Of a DNA stretch of 64,000 nucleotides, positions 45,302 to 54,579 are shown in pieces. The notes beneath the pieces are model-generated. The model had not been told where the DNA came from, ran no database searches, and saw nothing but the letters and a program-made list of their open reading frames with translations. Location of the stretch: positions 1 through 64,000 of the forward strand of contig JAUHVL010000015.1 of NCBI GenBank assembly GCA_030425045.1. Direction: 5' to 3'. The stretch comes from a bacterium (GTDB lineage Bacteria; Bdellovibrionota; Bacteriovoracia; Bacteriovoracales; Bacteriovoracaceae). Made by a program: the position numbers and the translations under genes. How positions within the stretch are numbered: position 1 is the stretch's first letter; each line of letters starts with the position of its first letter.

Positions 45302-46327
45302 ATGTCAGAACAGCAAAACTCAGTTTGGAAAATGATTCAAGATTTATCAAATAAAAAAGGTATCTCTGAAATTGTTATCAATGGCCCTAAAAATATTTTT
45401 GTTGAAAGAAGCGGGCAGTTTATTCAACTAGATGTTCAATTATCAAAAAATGATATCTACGAGTTTTGTCACGATATTGCTTCATATAATAAAAAAGTTT
45501 TTGATAAAGAGCATCTTATCTTAGATGGCAATTTACCTGATGGTAGTCGAGTCAATTTGGTTGGTGAGCCTATCTCAAAAGGATCACCTGCCGTTTCAAT
45601 CCGTAAATATCTAAATTTTATTAAAAGTTTTGATGAGAATCCTGATATTTTTGGTCTCGGTCAAGATTGGATTGATTTTTTTAAGGCCCTCATTAGTGCC
45701 AGAATGAATATCATTGTTAGTGGTGGAACTGGAGTTGGTAAAACGACCTTTTTAAATTTACTTTTACGTGAATTATCTCCCGCTGAGCGTGTCGTCACCA
45801 TTGAAGATACGATTGAAATTTCTCTAAGTTTACCTAATGTTGTGAGACTAGAGGCTTCCGGTCAGCAAAAACTAACGATGAGTGATTTAGTCAAAAACAC
45901 ATTGAGAATGAGGCCTGATAGAATTATCATTGGTGAGGTGAGAGGTGGTGAGTTGTTTGATCTCCTTCAAGCAATGAATACCGGACATGAAGGTTCGATG
46001 AGTTCCATTCATGCCAATAATACCGGTGAATGTTTAAATCGAATGGAAAACCTTTTTTTAATGTCAGGCTTTGATCTTCCTTTTCATGTGGTAAGAAAAC
46101 AAATGGCCCTTGGTATTGATTTTATCGTGCAGTTAAATAGAGATAGAGAGGGCAATCGAATTATTTCACAAATTACTGAGGTAACAGGCATGGAGGCCAA
46201 TACTGTTTTAACTCAAGATATCGCTCTCGCTGAAGATGGACCTCTACTTAAAACAGGATTAAGTCCTCAAAACAGAAGAAAGTTAGAAAAGATGGGTGGT
46301 TTAAGACCAGATTTTTTTAATTCGTAA
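45302..46327 (+). CDS. CpaF/TadA-type secretion ATPase, orphan
   Basis: A PilT/VirB11-superfamily ATPase of 341 residues. It has the N-terminal domain block EIVINGPKNIFVERSGQFI, Walker A SGGTGVGKTTFLN near residues 139-151, the Asp box TIEDTIEISL, Walker B RIIIGEVRGGELFDLLQAM and the His box GHEGSMSSIHAN. CpaF proteins power Tad pili and related secretion. The usual cpaE, tadB/C, rcpA and pilin genes are absent here, so its partners are elsewhere or it has another role. It overlaps the convergent deoC by 11 nt. Confidence 0.92.
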   Translation: MSEQQNSVWKMIQDLSNKKGISEIVINGPKNIFVERSGQFIQLDVQLSKNDIYEFCHDIASYNKKVFDKEHLILDGNLPDGSRVNLVGEPISKGSPAVSIRKYLNFIKSFDENPDIFGLGQDWIDFFKALISARMNIIVSGGTGVGKTTFLNLLLRELSPAERVVTIEDTIEISLSLPNVVRLEASGQQKLTMSDLVKNTLRMRPDRIIIGEVRGGELFDLLQAMNTGHEGSMSSIHANNTGECLNRMENLFLMSGFDLPFHVVRKQMALGIDFIVQLNRDREGNRIISQITEVTGMEANTVLTQDIALAEDGPLLKTGLSPQNRRKLEKMGGLRPDFFNS

Positions 46328-46970
46328 CAATTTCAATACCTGAACTTGTTCCAATTCTATGAACGCCCAGTTCAATATACTCCATGGCAGCTTCTTTGTT
46401 TTTGATTCCACCGCTTGCTTTTATTTTTGTACCTTTTGATAAATGGTCTTTAAAAAGTTTTATATCTTCGAGTTTGGCCCCGTGATGTGAAAAACCAGTA
46501 GATGTTTTAATAAAATGAGCATTAGCTTTTTCTATTAAGTGACAAGCCTTGATTTTTTCACTTTCTGATAAAAGGCAGGTTTCGATAATTACTTTAACTA
46601 CATGATTCTGGGCCGCTTCCACCACTTGAGATATCTCATCAACAATGTAGTTCTCTTCACTATTTTTTAACGCCCCAATATTGATCACCATATCGATTTC
46701 GGTGGCCCCCAAGTCGATAGCATTTTGAGTTTCAAAGACTTTTGTTTTGATTTGATTAGCTCCAAGAGGAAAGCCAATAACGGTACAAAGGGCTACGTCT
46801 TTACTGAGAATAGCTTTTGCCTCGTTTAGGAAAGTCGGATTAAGGCAAACGGAAAAAAAGCCGTATTCATTGGCCTCATGGCAAAGCTTATGAATCATCT
46901 CTTTTGTAGCATCTGGTTTAAGTAAGGTGTGATCGATATATTTGGCCAATTCTTTAGAATTTTTTGTCAT
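46317..46970 (-). CDS. deoC: Deoxyribose-phosphate aldolase
   Basis: DeoC splits 2-deoxyribose-5-phosphate into acetaldehyde and glyceraldehyde-3-phosphate, using carbon from DNA. Blocks: YIDHTLLKPDAT, SVCLNPTFLNEA, TVIGFPLGANQIKTKVFE, EIDMVINIGALK, VIIETCLLSESEK, FIKTSTGF (Schiff-base Lys) and IKASGGIKNKEAA. ATG 46970 follows GAGGAT closely; an upstream GTG at 47000 would add ten unconserved residues. Deoxynucleoside salvage fits an organism that digests prey DNA, but that is inference. Confidence 0.96.
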   Translation of the reverse strand: MTKNSKELAKYIDHTLLKPDATKEMIHKLCHEANEYGFFSVCLNPTFLNEAKAILSKDVALCTVIGFPLGANQIKTKVFETQNAIDLGATEIDMVINIGALKNSEENYIVDEISQVVEAAQNHVVKVIIETCLLSESEKIKACHLIEKANAHFIKTSTGFSHHGAKLEDIKLFKDHLSKGTKIKASGGIKNKEAAMEYIELGVHRIGTSSGIEIVTN

Positions 46971-47106
46971 GATATCCTCAATTTTGTTAGTTTTGTGCAC
47001 CGTGACCCAAGTCTTATTATTCTAGATTTGTCCCTTCTCAAGTGACAAGTCAAATAATATAATACTTAAGTTTTACGTATTTAGTCATAAATTAAGTGTA
47101 GGTGTA

Positions 47107-48585
47107 ATGAACCGTCGGAAAACTATTGCTTTTATTGGGGCAGGACCTGCATGTCTTACGAGTGCTTATCAATTAGCTAAAACACAAAACTTTGATATTT
47201 TAATTTTTGAACAAGATCCAGATTTTTTAGGTGGGTTATCAAAAACGATTTCATACGATGGTTATTTGTTTGATGTTGGAGGTCATCGGTTTTTTTCAAA
47301 GTCTCAAACGATTAGAAAAATGTGGGAAGAAATTTTACCTGACGATATGATTATTCGTGATCGGAAATCTCGTATCTATTATAACGGTAACTTTTTTCAC
47401 TATCCATTACGTCCTTGGGAGGCATTACGCTCATTAGGTCCGGTGGAAGCGGTTTTTTGTGTTCTGTCTTATTTAAAAGTTAAGTTATTTCCCATTTCAA
47501 ATATTAAATCTTTTGAACAATGGGTTAGTAATCAATTTGGAAAAAGACTTTTTAATATATTTTTCAAAACCTATACGGAAAAAGTTTGGGGGATGAAATG
47601 TGATGAGATTTCTTCCGATTGGGCCGCTCAGCGAATTAAAAATTTATCTTTATCTAAAGCCGTTTTTAGTTCTATCTTTAAAGGGTCTGGATATAACGTT
47701 CAATCTCTGATTGAAAAATTTCATTACCCAAGAAAGGGTCCTGGTATGATGTGGGATTCTTGTGGTGAGAAAATTAAAAAGTTAGGTGGTTATATCCATC
47801 AGGGGCATCGAGTTACAGGCCTTAAAAAAGTAACGAATGATGGATGGATTCTCACAACAAAAACTGAAGAAAATTGTGAAGAATTTAGAGCGGATATTGT
47901 CGTTAGCTCAACTGATCTCTCCATGTTGGTTAGATCAATTAATCCTTCTGTACCGACTCATATCCAAAATGCAGGAAAAAACCTTAAGTATAGAGACTTC
48001 TTAATGGTTGCCTTAGTGGTTGAGGACGACGGTACTATTTTTGATGATCAATGGCTTTATATCCACGGTCCAGAAGTTAAGGTCGGAAGAATTCAAAATT
48101 TTAAATCATGGTCTCCCGAGATGGTACCTTGTCCATCTGAAACATGCTTGGGAATGGAGTATTTTTGTTTTGAAGGTGATGATCTTTGGAAGATGAGTGA
48201 AAAAGATGTAAGTGAGCTAGCTAAAAAAGAGTTGGCCTTATTGGGGCTGGTTGAAGCTAATAAAGTTAAAAAAGTTAAAGTTGTTAAACAAAGAAAAGCA
48301 TATCCCGTTTATGATGATGCTTATCAAGAACATTTAAAAACGATCAAAGAGTTTATTAATACCAATTATGATGACCTTTATACAATTGGTAGAAATGGTA
48401 TGCATCAGTACAATAACCAAGACCATGCAATGATGACGGGAATGTTAGTTGCCAGTAATATAATTGAGGGATCAAAAAAGTATAATCATTGGCAGGTTAA
48501 CCAGCAAGCTGAATACCTTGAAAACAATGATGAAGCTGAGGATACTTCTTTAAGAATGGTTCCTCAGCCACGACCAAATAATTAA
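47107..48585 (+). CDS. Amine-oxidase/UDP-galactopyranose-mutase-like flavoprotein
   Basis: The FAD motif reads IAFIGAGPACLTSAYQLAK, with Cys where the second Gly of GAGPAGL is usual. LGGLSKTISYDGYLFDVGGHRFFSKS is the arginine/His region of the NAD(P)-binding flavoprotein family near protoporphyrinogen oxidase and UGM, given here in parts: DGYLFDVGGHRFFS. The C-terminus LYTIGRNGMHQYNNQDHAMM closes the FAD site. The substrate is unknown and may be a glycan nucleotide or a lipid precursor. AGGTG lies 3 nt before the ATG. AtuA follows 1 nt after the stop. Confidence 0.8.
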   Translation: MNRRKTIAFIGAGPACLTSAYQLAKTQNFDILIFEQDPDFLGGLSKTISYDGYLFDVGGHRFFSKSQTIRKMWEEILPDDMIIRDRKSRIYYNGNFFHYPLRPWEALRSLGPVEAVFCVLSYLKVKLFPISNIKSFEQWVSNQFGKRLFNIFFKTYTEKVWGMKCDEISSDWAAQRIKNLSLSKAVFSSIFKGSGYNVQSLIEKFHYPRKGPGMMWDSCGEKIKKLGGYIHQGHRVTGLKKVTNDGWILTTKTEENCEEFRADIVVSSTDLSMLVRSINPSVPTHIQNAGKNLKYRDFLMVALVVEDDGTIFDDQWLYIHGPEVKVGRIQNFKSWSPEMVPCPSETCLGMEYFCFEGDDLWKMSEKDVSELAKKELALLGLVEANKVKKVKVVKQRKAYPVYDDAYQEHLKTIKEFINTNYDDLYTIGRNGMHQYNNQDHAMMTGMLVASNIIEGSKKYNHWQVNQQAEYLENNDEAEDTSLRMVPQPRPNN

Positions 48586-48586
48586 A

Positions 48587-50260
48587 ATGAAAAATAACAT
48601 CAATATTATTAATCATTCTGGCTTTTGGGGTGATTCAGATTTTGCACTGGAATCAATTTTTTCTTCTGGAGAGAGTTTTGATTATCTTGTTTCGGATTAT
48701 TTATCCGAAGTGACCTTAGGGCTTCTTGAAAAACTAAAAAAGATTCGCCCTGGTTATATTGAAGATTTTATCACTCACGTAAATCCATTCTTAAAAACTA
48801 TTTCTGATAAAAAAATTAAAGTGATTACAAATGCTGGGGCCAATGATCCCCAGGGACTTGCCACAAAATTAAGAGAAATTATTCAACAAAATAATCTATC
48901 TCTTACAGTAATGACCATTACTGGAGATAAAATAAACGATACAACACATGCCTATTTAGGAGCATTTCCCATTGCTGAAGCCTTAAAGAAAGGGGCCGAT
49001 ATTATTATTACGGGTAGAGTTGTTGATAGTGCCGTCTGTTTAGCTCCCATGATTTATGAATTTTCATGGAACGAAGATAATTTTGATCTTCTTGCACAAG
49101 GTTCTCTTGGCGGTCACCTCATAGAGTGTGGTACTCAGGTTTGTGGTGGTAATTTTTCGCAGTATCATGAATTAGATCTGACATTCACAAGCTACCCTTT
49201 ATTAAATGTAACAATGGATGGAAAGCTGACGCTAAAAAAACTACCTAATATGACAGGGTTGGTGAATCGGTATACAGTTGCTGAACAACTGGTTTATGAA
49301 ATAGGTGATCCGGGCAATTATTTATTACCAGATGTTATTTGTGATTTCTCTCATGTCGTGATTGAACAAAAGAAGGACTCTGTTGAAATTACAGGGGCTA
49401 AAGGTTTTGCTCCTCCAACAACCTTTAAGACGCTAATGAATAAGTCTGAATTTTATAAGCTTAGTGCCCCATTTGTTCTTGTCGGTGCAGATGTCAATGA
49501 AAAGGCAAAGAGAGTTTGTGACAATATTCTTAAAAGATGTGAGCGGTTTTATGGATCTACCGTTGAGCAGTATCACTTAGAGCTTCTTGGAAGTGAGTCG
49601 ACCTATGGTTACGGAGCAAAAAGTAACCTTACTCGAGAAGTGGTTGCCGTCTTTTCTGCTAAATCAAAAGATAAAAAACTTCTAGAGATAATTGCAAAAG
49701 AAATTGCTCCATCGGCCCTTTCTATGGTGCCTGGAATGATAAGTTTGCTTGGTGGACGAGCGAAAGTTGTACCATTGATGTCTTTAGAAAGTGGAACAGT
49801 ATCTAGAGATCAAGTTTCGATCATGATTTCTGATGAAAAAAATACGTTTAATTTTGATGAGAAGTTAGCGCAATTTAGTAATGAATTTAAATCAAGTAAG
49901 CCTCTTGTTTTTGAAAAAGAAATTCATCAAGATTTTAGATGTATAAAACTTTATAAATTGGCCGTAGCAAGAAGTGGCGATAAGGGGAATCATGCTAATA
50001 TTGGTTTGGTCGCGAAAAACGCAGACAGTTATGAGTTACTTAAAAAACGTCTAACAAATAAGGTCGTTGCACATTATTTTAATCATCAAGGAAAGATTGA
50101 GATTTTTGATTTACCTGGCATCCAAGGACTTAATATTATGCTTTATGATTTCTTAGAAGGGGGAGGGCTTTCTTCTTTAAGAGTTGATTCTCAAGGTAAA
50201 GGTCTTGGTCAGCAAATTTTAGATTTAGAAATTCCACTGAGAGAAGATGATGAAATATGA
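48587..50260 (+). CDS. AtuA-like (DUF1446) protein
   Basis: AtuA belongs to acyclic terpene and related branched acyl-CoA catabolism; its biochemical step is not established. Blocks: TNAGANDPQGLATKLREII, YLGAFPIAEALKKGADIIIT, GRVVDSAVCLAPMIY, ECGTQVCGGNFS and, near the C-terminus, LAVARSGDKGNHANIGLVAK, a characteristic end domain. Length 557 fits the two-part form. It is followed with a 14-nt overlap by a carboxyltransferase gene, the pairing found in atu/liu loci. Confidence 0.88.
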   Translation: MKNNINIINHSGFWGDSDFALESIFSSGESFDYLVSDYLSEVTLGLLEKLKKIRPGYIEDFITHVNPFLKTISDKKIKVITNAGANDPQGLATKLREIIQQNNLSLTVMTITGDKINDTTHAYLGAFPIAEALKKGADIIITGRVVDSAVCLAPMIYEFSWNEDNFDLLAQGSLGGHLIECGTQVCGGNFSQYHELDLTFTSYPLLNVTMDGKLTLKKLPNMTGLVNRYTVAEQLVYEIGDPGNYLLPDVICDFSHVVIEQKKDSVEITGAKGFAPPTTFKTLMNKSEFYKLSAPFVLVGADVNEKAKRVCDNILKRCERFYGSTVEQYHLELLGSESTYGYGAKSNLTREVVAVFSAKSKDKKLLEIIAKEIAPSALSMVPGMISLLGGRAKVVPLMSLESGTVSRDQVSIMISDEKNTFNFDEKLAQFSNEFKSSKPLVFEKEIHQDFRCIKLYKLAVARSGDKGNHANIGLVAKNADSYELLKKRLTNKVVAHYFNHQGKIEIFDLPGIQGLNIMLYDFLEGGGLSSLRVDSQGKGLGQQILDLEIPLREDDEI

Positions 50261-51839
50261 TATCGATTTAAATTCAAAGGAAGCAAAAGAAAATCATAAT
50301 GCTCTACTTAGTTCTCTGAATGAGTTCAAAACTATTGAGCATAAAATAGTTGATCTTAGTGAAAAGAAAAAAAGAGGAACAAAACTATTACCCTTTGAGA
50401 GATTGAAACATCTGATTGATCCAGACTCTTTCTATTTACCCCTTAGTACCATTGCAGGTCTTAGGATGCATGGAGATAGTGATGGCTCCGGTGCCGGTGG
50501 TGGTCTCATAACGGGAATTGGCCTCATCAATAATATTAGATGCGCCATTATGATCAATAATTACACCATTAAAGGGGGAACTTTTTCTCCTAGTGGTATG
50601 AAAAAAATCTTACGACTTCAAAAAATTGCCTTACAAAATAAATTACCTCTTGTTCACCTATGCGAAAGCGGAGGGGCAAATTTAAATCATGCTTCTGAGA
50701 TTTTTGTTCCAGGCGGTGAAGCATTTGCTAATCAGGCCAGGTTATCTGCTGCAGGAATCCCGCAAGTGGTAGTTGTTCATGGTAATGCCACTGCTGGTGG
50801 TGCTTACCAACCAGGTATGGCCGACTTTATTATTTTAATAAAAGGCCAATCTAAAATGTTTTTAGGCGGGCCACCCCTTGTTAAAGCTGCTATTGGTGAA
50901 GAAGCGACTGAGGAAGAGCTTGGAGGTTCAAAACTTCATTTTGAACTGACAGGTACGGGAGAGTTTTTAGTCAATGATGATCGTGAGGCCATTTTAAAGG
51001 CCAGAAGTGTCGTGAAGAATTTTAAAAATATTTTTGAATTCCCTACAGCTGAAGAAAATAAATCTTGTGCATATGATTCTGAAGAAATTTTATCTTTGAT
51101 TCCTGTGAATAAAAAGAAGTCTTATGATGTCAAAAAAGTATGGGTTCGTATTATTGATGAAAACTCACTAGAGGAATATAAACCAGACTTCGATAAATAT
51201 ACAGTTTGCAGTTTTGCTGAAATTAAGGGCAAAAAATGTGGTCTAATAGGAAATAATGGTCCTATTACATCAAATGGGGCCAACAAAGCAGCTCAATTTA
51301 TTCAACAATGTGATCAACTTAATCTTCCCATCGTTTTTTGTCATAATACCACGGGCTTTATGGTGGGTTCTCATAGTGAAAAATCAGGCATGATTAAACA
51401 TGGATCCAAAATGATTCAAGCTGTAACCAACGCGAGAGTTGGTAAAATAAGTCTCCATATAGGGGGCTCTTATGGTGCTGGTAACTATGCCATGTGTGGA
51501 AGAGGGATGGGACCTGATTTTGTTTTTTCTTGGCCGAACTCTAAAACAGCTGTGATGGGGGGAGAGCAAGCCGGTAAAGTGATGAGAATCGTAACGGAGG
51601 CCCAGATGAAAAAGAAAGGTCAAGAAGTAGATATTAATCAGCTTGATCAGATGGAGAAGGGGATTATTGATAAAGTAAATGCTGAAGCGGGTGTTCTTTA
51701 TGGCAGTGCTAGGCTTTGGGATGATGGCATTATCGATCCAAGAGAGACAAGAAAGGTTCTTGGTGAGTTATTATGTATATTAAAAAACCGTGAGCAAATA
51801 AAATGCAAACCAAATACATTTGGAATATCTCGTTTTTAA
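50247..51839 (+). CDS. Acyl-CoA carboxylase carboxyltransferase (beta) subunit
   Basis: A 530-residue carboxyltransferase of the MccB/AtuC/LiuB type: LCESGGANLNHASEIFVPGG, the oxyanion Gly-rich HGNATAGGAYQPGM, FLGGPPLVKAAIGEEATEEE and, in the C-terminal half, HNTTGFMVGSHSEKSGMIKHG, GGSYGAGNYAMCGRGM and MGGEQAGKVM. It transfers carboxyl from biotin to an acyl-CoA. No biotin carboxylase/carrier gene is in this operon, so the alpha subunit must be supplied from elsewhere. Next to AtuA, substrates such as geranyl-CoA or methylcrotonyl-CoA are plausible. Confidence 0.92.
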   Translation: MMKYDIDLNSKEAKENHNALLSSLNEFKTIEHKIVDLSEKKKRGTKLLPFERLKHLIDPDSFYLPLSTIAGLRMHGDSDGSGAGGGLITGIGLINNIRCAIMINNYTIKGGTFSPSGMKKILRLQKIALQNKLPLVHLCESGGANLNHASEIFVPGGEAFANQARLSAAGIPQVVVVHGNATAGGAYQPGMADFIILIKGQSKMFLGGPPLVKAAIGEEATEEELGGSKLHFELTGTGEFLVNDDREAILKARSVVKNFKNIFEFPTAEENKSCAYDSEEILSLIPVNKKKSYDVKKVWVRIIDENSLEEYKPDFDKYTVCSFAEIKGKKCGLIGNNGPITSNGANKAAQFIQQCDQLNLPIVFCHNTTGFMVGSHSEKSGMIKHGSKMIQAVTNARVGKISLHIGGSYGAGNYAMCGRGMGPDFVFSWPNSKTAVMGGEQAGKVMRIVTEAQMKKKGQEVDINQLDQMEKGIIDKVNAEAGVLYGSARLWDDGIIDPRETRKVLGELLCILKNREQIKCKPNTFGISRF

Positions 51840-51848
51840 GGAAGAGTT

Positions 51849-52772
51849 ATGATTGATTTAAAAAAATTAGAGTTACCTGTTGTTTGTGCCCCTATGTTTT
51901 TAGTTTCTGGAACTAGTCTGGTGATTGAGGCTTGTAAGGCCGGCATACTAGGAACGTTTCCCGCATTAAATGCGAGAACGACAGAAGAATTTGAAAGTTG
52001 GCTTGTGGAAATTAAGGCAGAACTTGGTGAAGATGCTCTTTATGGAGTTAATCTTATCGTTCATAAAACAAATCCGCGATTAGAAGATGATTTAAAAATA
52101 TGTATTAAACATAAGGTTCCTCTCATTATTACTTCACTTGGGGCCGTCTCAGAGTTAGTCGATCAGGTTCATCATTATGGAGGTTCTGTTTTTCACGATG
52201 TAACAAATATTAGGCATGCTAAAAAAGCGGCTTCTGCAGGAGTGGATGGATTGATCGCTGTTTGTGGAGGAGCGGGCGGACACGCTGGTACGCTTAATCC
52301 TTTTGCGCTGACATATGAAATCAGAAGTTTCTTTGATAAAACCCTTTTACTGGCGGGTGCCCTTTCAACAGGTGCACATGTGGCCGCTGCTAAAATGCTT
52401 GGTGCTGATTTGGCCTATATGGGCACAAGGTTTATTTGTACTCAAGAGAGTAATGCTCAAGAGGAGTATAAAAAAATGATTACGGATGCCGTTGCAACAG
52501 ACATTGTCCACACACCGGCAGTCTCAGGTGTGCCAGCTAGTTTTATGCGTCAAAGTCTCGAAAAAGCTGGTTATGATCTTAATAAAATGCATGAAAAAGG
52601 AAAGCTAGACTTTGGAGACAAGTTAACCCTTGATAATGAGGCCAAGGCTTGGAAGAATATTTGGTCAGCTGGCCATGGGGCAAGCTGTATCGACGATATT
52701 CCAACTGTTTCTGAACTTGTTAGCAGGTTAAAAGAAGAGTATAAAACAGCAGTTGATAATTTTAAGAGTTAG
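51849..52772 (+). CDS. Nitronate monooxygenase-like FMN enzyme
   Basis: 307-residue TIM-barrel with VVCAPMFLVSGTSLVIEACK, LNARTTEEFESWL, YGVNLIVHKTNPRLEDDL, AVCGGAGGHAGTLNPFAL and LAGALSTGAHVAAAKMLGADL, typical of the NMO/2-nitropropane dioxygenase family. The HDVTN segment keeps the region of the catalytic His, although the family is also used as enoyl-reductase-like FMN proteins such as FabK. GGAAGAG precedes the ATG. It lies between carboxyltransferase and fabI, so an acyl-CoA or enoyl substrate is as likely as a nitronate. Confidence 0.85.
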   Translation: MIDLKKLELPVVCAPMFLVSGTSLVIEACKAGILGTFPALNARTTEEFESWLVEIKAELGEDALYGVNLIVHKTNPRLEDDLKICIKHKVPLIITSLGAVSELVDQVHHYGGSVFHDVTNIRHAKKAASAGVDGLIAVCGGAGGHAGTLNPFALTYEIRSFFDKTLLLAGALSTGAHVAAAKMLGADLAYMGTRFICTQESNAQEEYKKMITDAVATDIVHTPAVSGVPASFMRQSLEKAGYDLNKMHEKGKLDFGDKLTLDNEAKAWKNIWSAGHGASCIDDIPTVSELVSRLKEEYKTAVDNFKS

Positions 52773-52781
52773 GAGATTTTC

Positions 52782-53558
52782 ATGGGAATTTTAGCTGGAA
52801 AAAAAGCCTTAGTATTAGGAGTCGCTAACGAAAGGTCGATTGCTTGGGGAATCACTCGTGCTTTCAAAGAGCAAGGGGCAAGCGTGGCCATGAGTTATCT
52901 TAACGATAAATTAAAAGAAAAAGTTACCCCCTTGGCCGACGAAGTGGGAGCAGACTTTACTTTCGAAATGGATGTGACCAATGACGATCATTACCAAGCG
53001 ATGGTCAATACTGTTAAAGAAAAGTGGGGCACATTTGATATTCTTATTCACTCATTAGCTTTTGCTGATAGAGATGACCTCAAGGGAACATTTGTTGAAA
53101 CAAGCCGAAGTGGTTTTAAACTTGCTTGTGATATTTCGGCTTTTTCCTTAATAGGGTTATGTAATTCATTAAAAGAGCTTATGAATGAAAATGGTTCTGT
53201 TATCGCGATGACATATCATGGTTCTCAGCAAGTGGTGAATGGTTATAATGTGATGGGTGTTGCCAAAGCGGCCCTTGAAGCTTCTGCTCGTTATCTTGCA
53301 GATGATATGGGTGCTCAAAAAGGTATTCGAGTTAACTGTATTTCAGCAGGGCCAATTAGAACACTTGCCGCATCTGGAGTTCCTGGGTTACGTCAAATTT
53401 TTAAAACGGTAGATGAGAAGGCCCCTCTCAGAAGAAACGTGACAACTGAAGATGTTGGTGGAACTGCTGCTTATTTAGCTTCAGACTTATCAAGTGGTGT
53501 AACTGGTCAAATTCTTTATGTTGATAGCGGTATTTCAACTATTGCTTGTACTTCTTAA
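52782..53558 (+). CDS. fabI: Enoyl-[acyl-carrier-protein] reductase FabI, canonical
   Basis: FabI reduces trans-2-enoyl-ACP with NADH. LVLGVANERSIAWGITRAF is the FabI nucleotide motif, ILIHSLAFADRDDL the HSLA block, and Tyr145 and Tyr155-x6-Lys162 (MTYHGSQQ, GYNVMGVAKAALE) the complete active-site triad. PIRTLAASGVPG and YVDSGIS complete the family pattern. 258 residues is standard. AGGAG lies 7 nt before the ATG. It probably serves as the housekeeping enzyme, while the copy at 17595 has diverged. Confidence 0.94.
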   Translation: MGILAGKKALVLGVANERSIAWGITRAFKEQGASVAMSYLNDKLKEKVTPLADEVGADFTFEMDVTNDDHYQAMVNTVKEKWGTFDILIHSLAFADRDDLKGTFVETSRSGFKLACDISAFSLIGLCNSLKELMNENGSVIAMTYHGSQQVVNGYNVMGVAKAALEASARYLADDMGAQKGIRVNCISAGPIRTLAASGVPGLRQIFKTVDEKAPLRRNVTTEDVGGTAAYLASDLSSGVTGQILYVDSGISTIACTS

Positions 53559-53565
53559 GTAGTAA

Positions 53566-53628
53566 TTTCACTGAATAATTGCAATCTATATAAAAAATGA
53601 TATGAACTCTTCATCTAAGGAGAGTTCA
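53566..53628 (+). promoter_or_regulatory. Promoter and 5' hairpin that displays the Shine-Dalgarno in its loop
   Basis: TTTCAC (53566-53571) and TATAAA (53589-53594) are 17 bp apart, predicting initiation near 53601. An 8-bp perfect stem, TGAACTCT (53603-53610) with AGAGTTCA (53621-53628), would form at the very 5' end. Its loop TCATCTAAGG holds part of the AAGGAG ribosome site, and the stem ends on the A of the ATG. Confidence 0.55.
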
Positions 53629-53990
53629 TGAAAAATTTACTTTTAGTTTTCTGTTTAATTGCTAGTACTTCAAGCCTTCATGCTACTGAAGTTTTGTGGA
53701 ACACAACAAAAGAAAAAAGTGTTTTAGATCTTTATACCACTCCAGGTGCACCACTATGGAAGCAGCTAACTTCTCTTTATGAACTTTGTTATCGTGATGT
53801 CACTGCTGAAAAAGCATTAGAAGAAATTATGTTTTTAAAAGAAGAAGGAATTCTTTTTTATGACGATCAAGTTGAGCAGTATCTAGACTCTTACCTTGAT
53901 GGTGAAACAATTGTTATCGTTGTTTATAATGATAAGATTGAAGAAGACTATAAAAAAGAGCATCACGAGATTAATCGTTGTACTTTTTAG
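53628..53990 (+). CDS. Small secreted protein, 120 aa
   Basis: A signal peptide (MKNLLLVFCLIASTSSLHA) is followed by about 100 acidic residues with VLWNTTKEKSVLDLYTTPGA, two Cys (ELCYRD, NRCTF) that may form a disulfide, and no known domain. AAGGAGAG lies 4 nt before the ATG, partly inside a hairpin. It overlaps the convergent TetR gene by 20 nt. Confidence 0.75.
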   Translation: MKNLLLVFCLIASTSSLHATEVLWNTTKEKSVLDLYTTPGAPLWKQLTSLYELCYRDVTAEKALEEIMFLKEEGILFYDDQVEQYLDSYLDGETIVIVVYNDKIEEDYKKEHHEINRCTF

Positions 53991-54579
53991 TATAAATTGA
54001 TTCTTTGTATACGTTATTGAGATTTTTTTTAAGTTCTAATAATTCTTGAGTATTATTTGTTTTTACTGCTTGTCTACATACCCCAAGTGTGGCGTAAACG
54101 AGTATGAAAGATAATTCTCTCGGTTTTAATTGAATTTCATTGGTGTGCTTAAGCAATTTGTATTCAATACTCTCTTGAACAAACTTTTCAAGTGAAGAAA
54201 TGCTCTTGTAGAATTCTGTTGGGGCATAGTTAAAAAAAGTAGATTTTATATTTTTATTTTCAACTAAAAGGTCAAAAAATATATCCAATAATTGATCAAA
54301 AAATTGGTCTAGTGGTAATGCTTCTGCTGATTCAAAAAATGAACGAAACTCTCTTTTGTGTCTTTCTAGTTGATTATAGAGTAGACCATGAAAAATCGAA
54401 TTTTTGTTTTTGAAATATTGATATAGCGACCCAACACTGACTCCCGCTACTTGTGCTACTTTGTTTGTCGAAAAGTGAGGGTTTTTTTGAGTTTGTATAA
54501 GGCGAGTTGTCGCTTGAAAAATACTCAAAACGATTTCTTTAGACTGTCTTCTTTTTGGTATTCTTTTAAGGTATTCCAT
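53971..54579 (-). CDS. TetR-family transcriptional regulator
   Basis: The N-terminal DNA-binding domain shows STNKVAQVAGVSVGSLYQYF, the classical helix-turn-helix of TetR proteins, followed by KNKNSIFHGLL. The C-terminal ligand domain is unconserved as usual. A TTATGA-16-TATACT promoter can be read on the minus strand upstream. It is divergent from the fatty acid hydroxylase gene with 72 bp between, so the hydroxylase is the likely target, with a lipid or hydrophobic ligand. Confidence 0.9.
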   Translation of the reverse strand: MEYLKRIPKRRQSKEIVLSIFQATTRLIQTQKNPHFSTNKVAQVAGVSVGSLYQYFKNKNSIFHGLLYNQLERHKREFRSFFESAEALPLDQFFDQLLDIFFDLLVENKNIKSTFFNYAPTEFYKSISSLEKFVQESIEYKLLKHTNEIQLKPRELSFILVYATLGVCRQAVKTNNTQELLELKKNLNNVYKESIYTKKYND

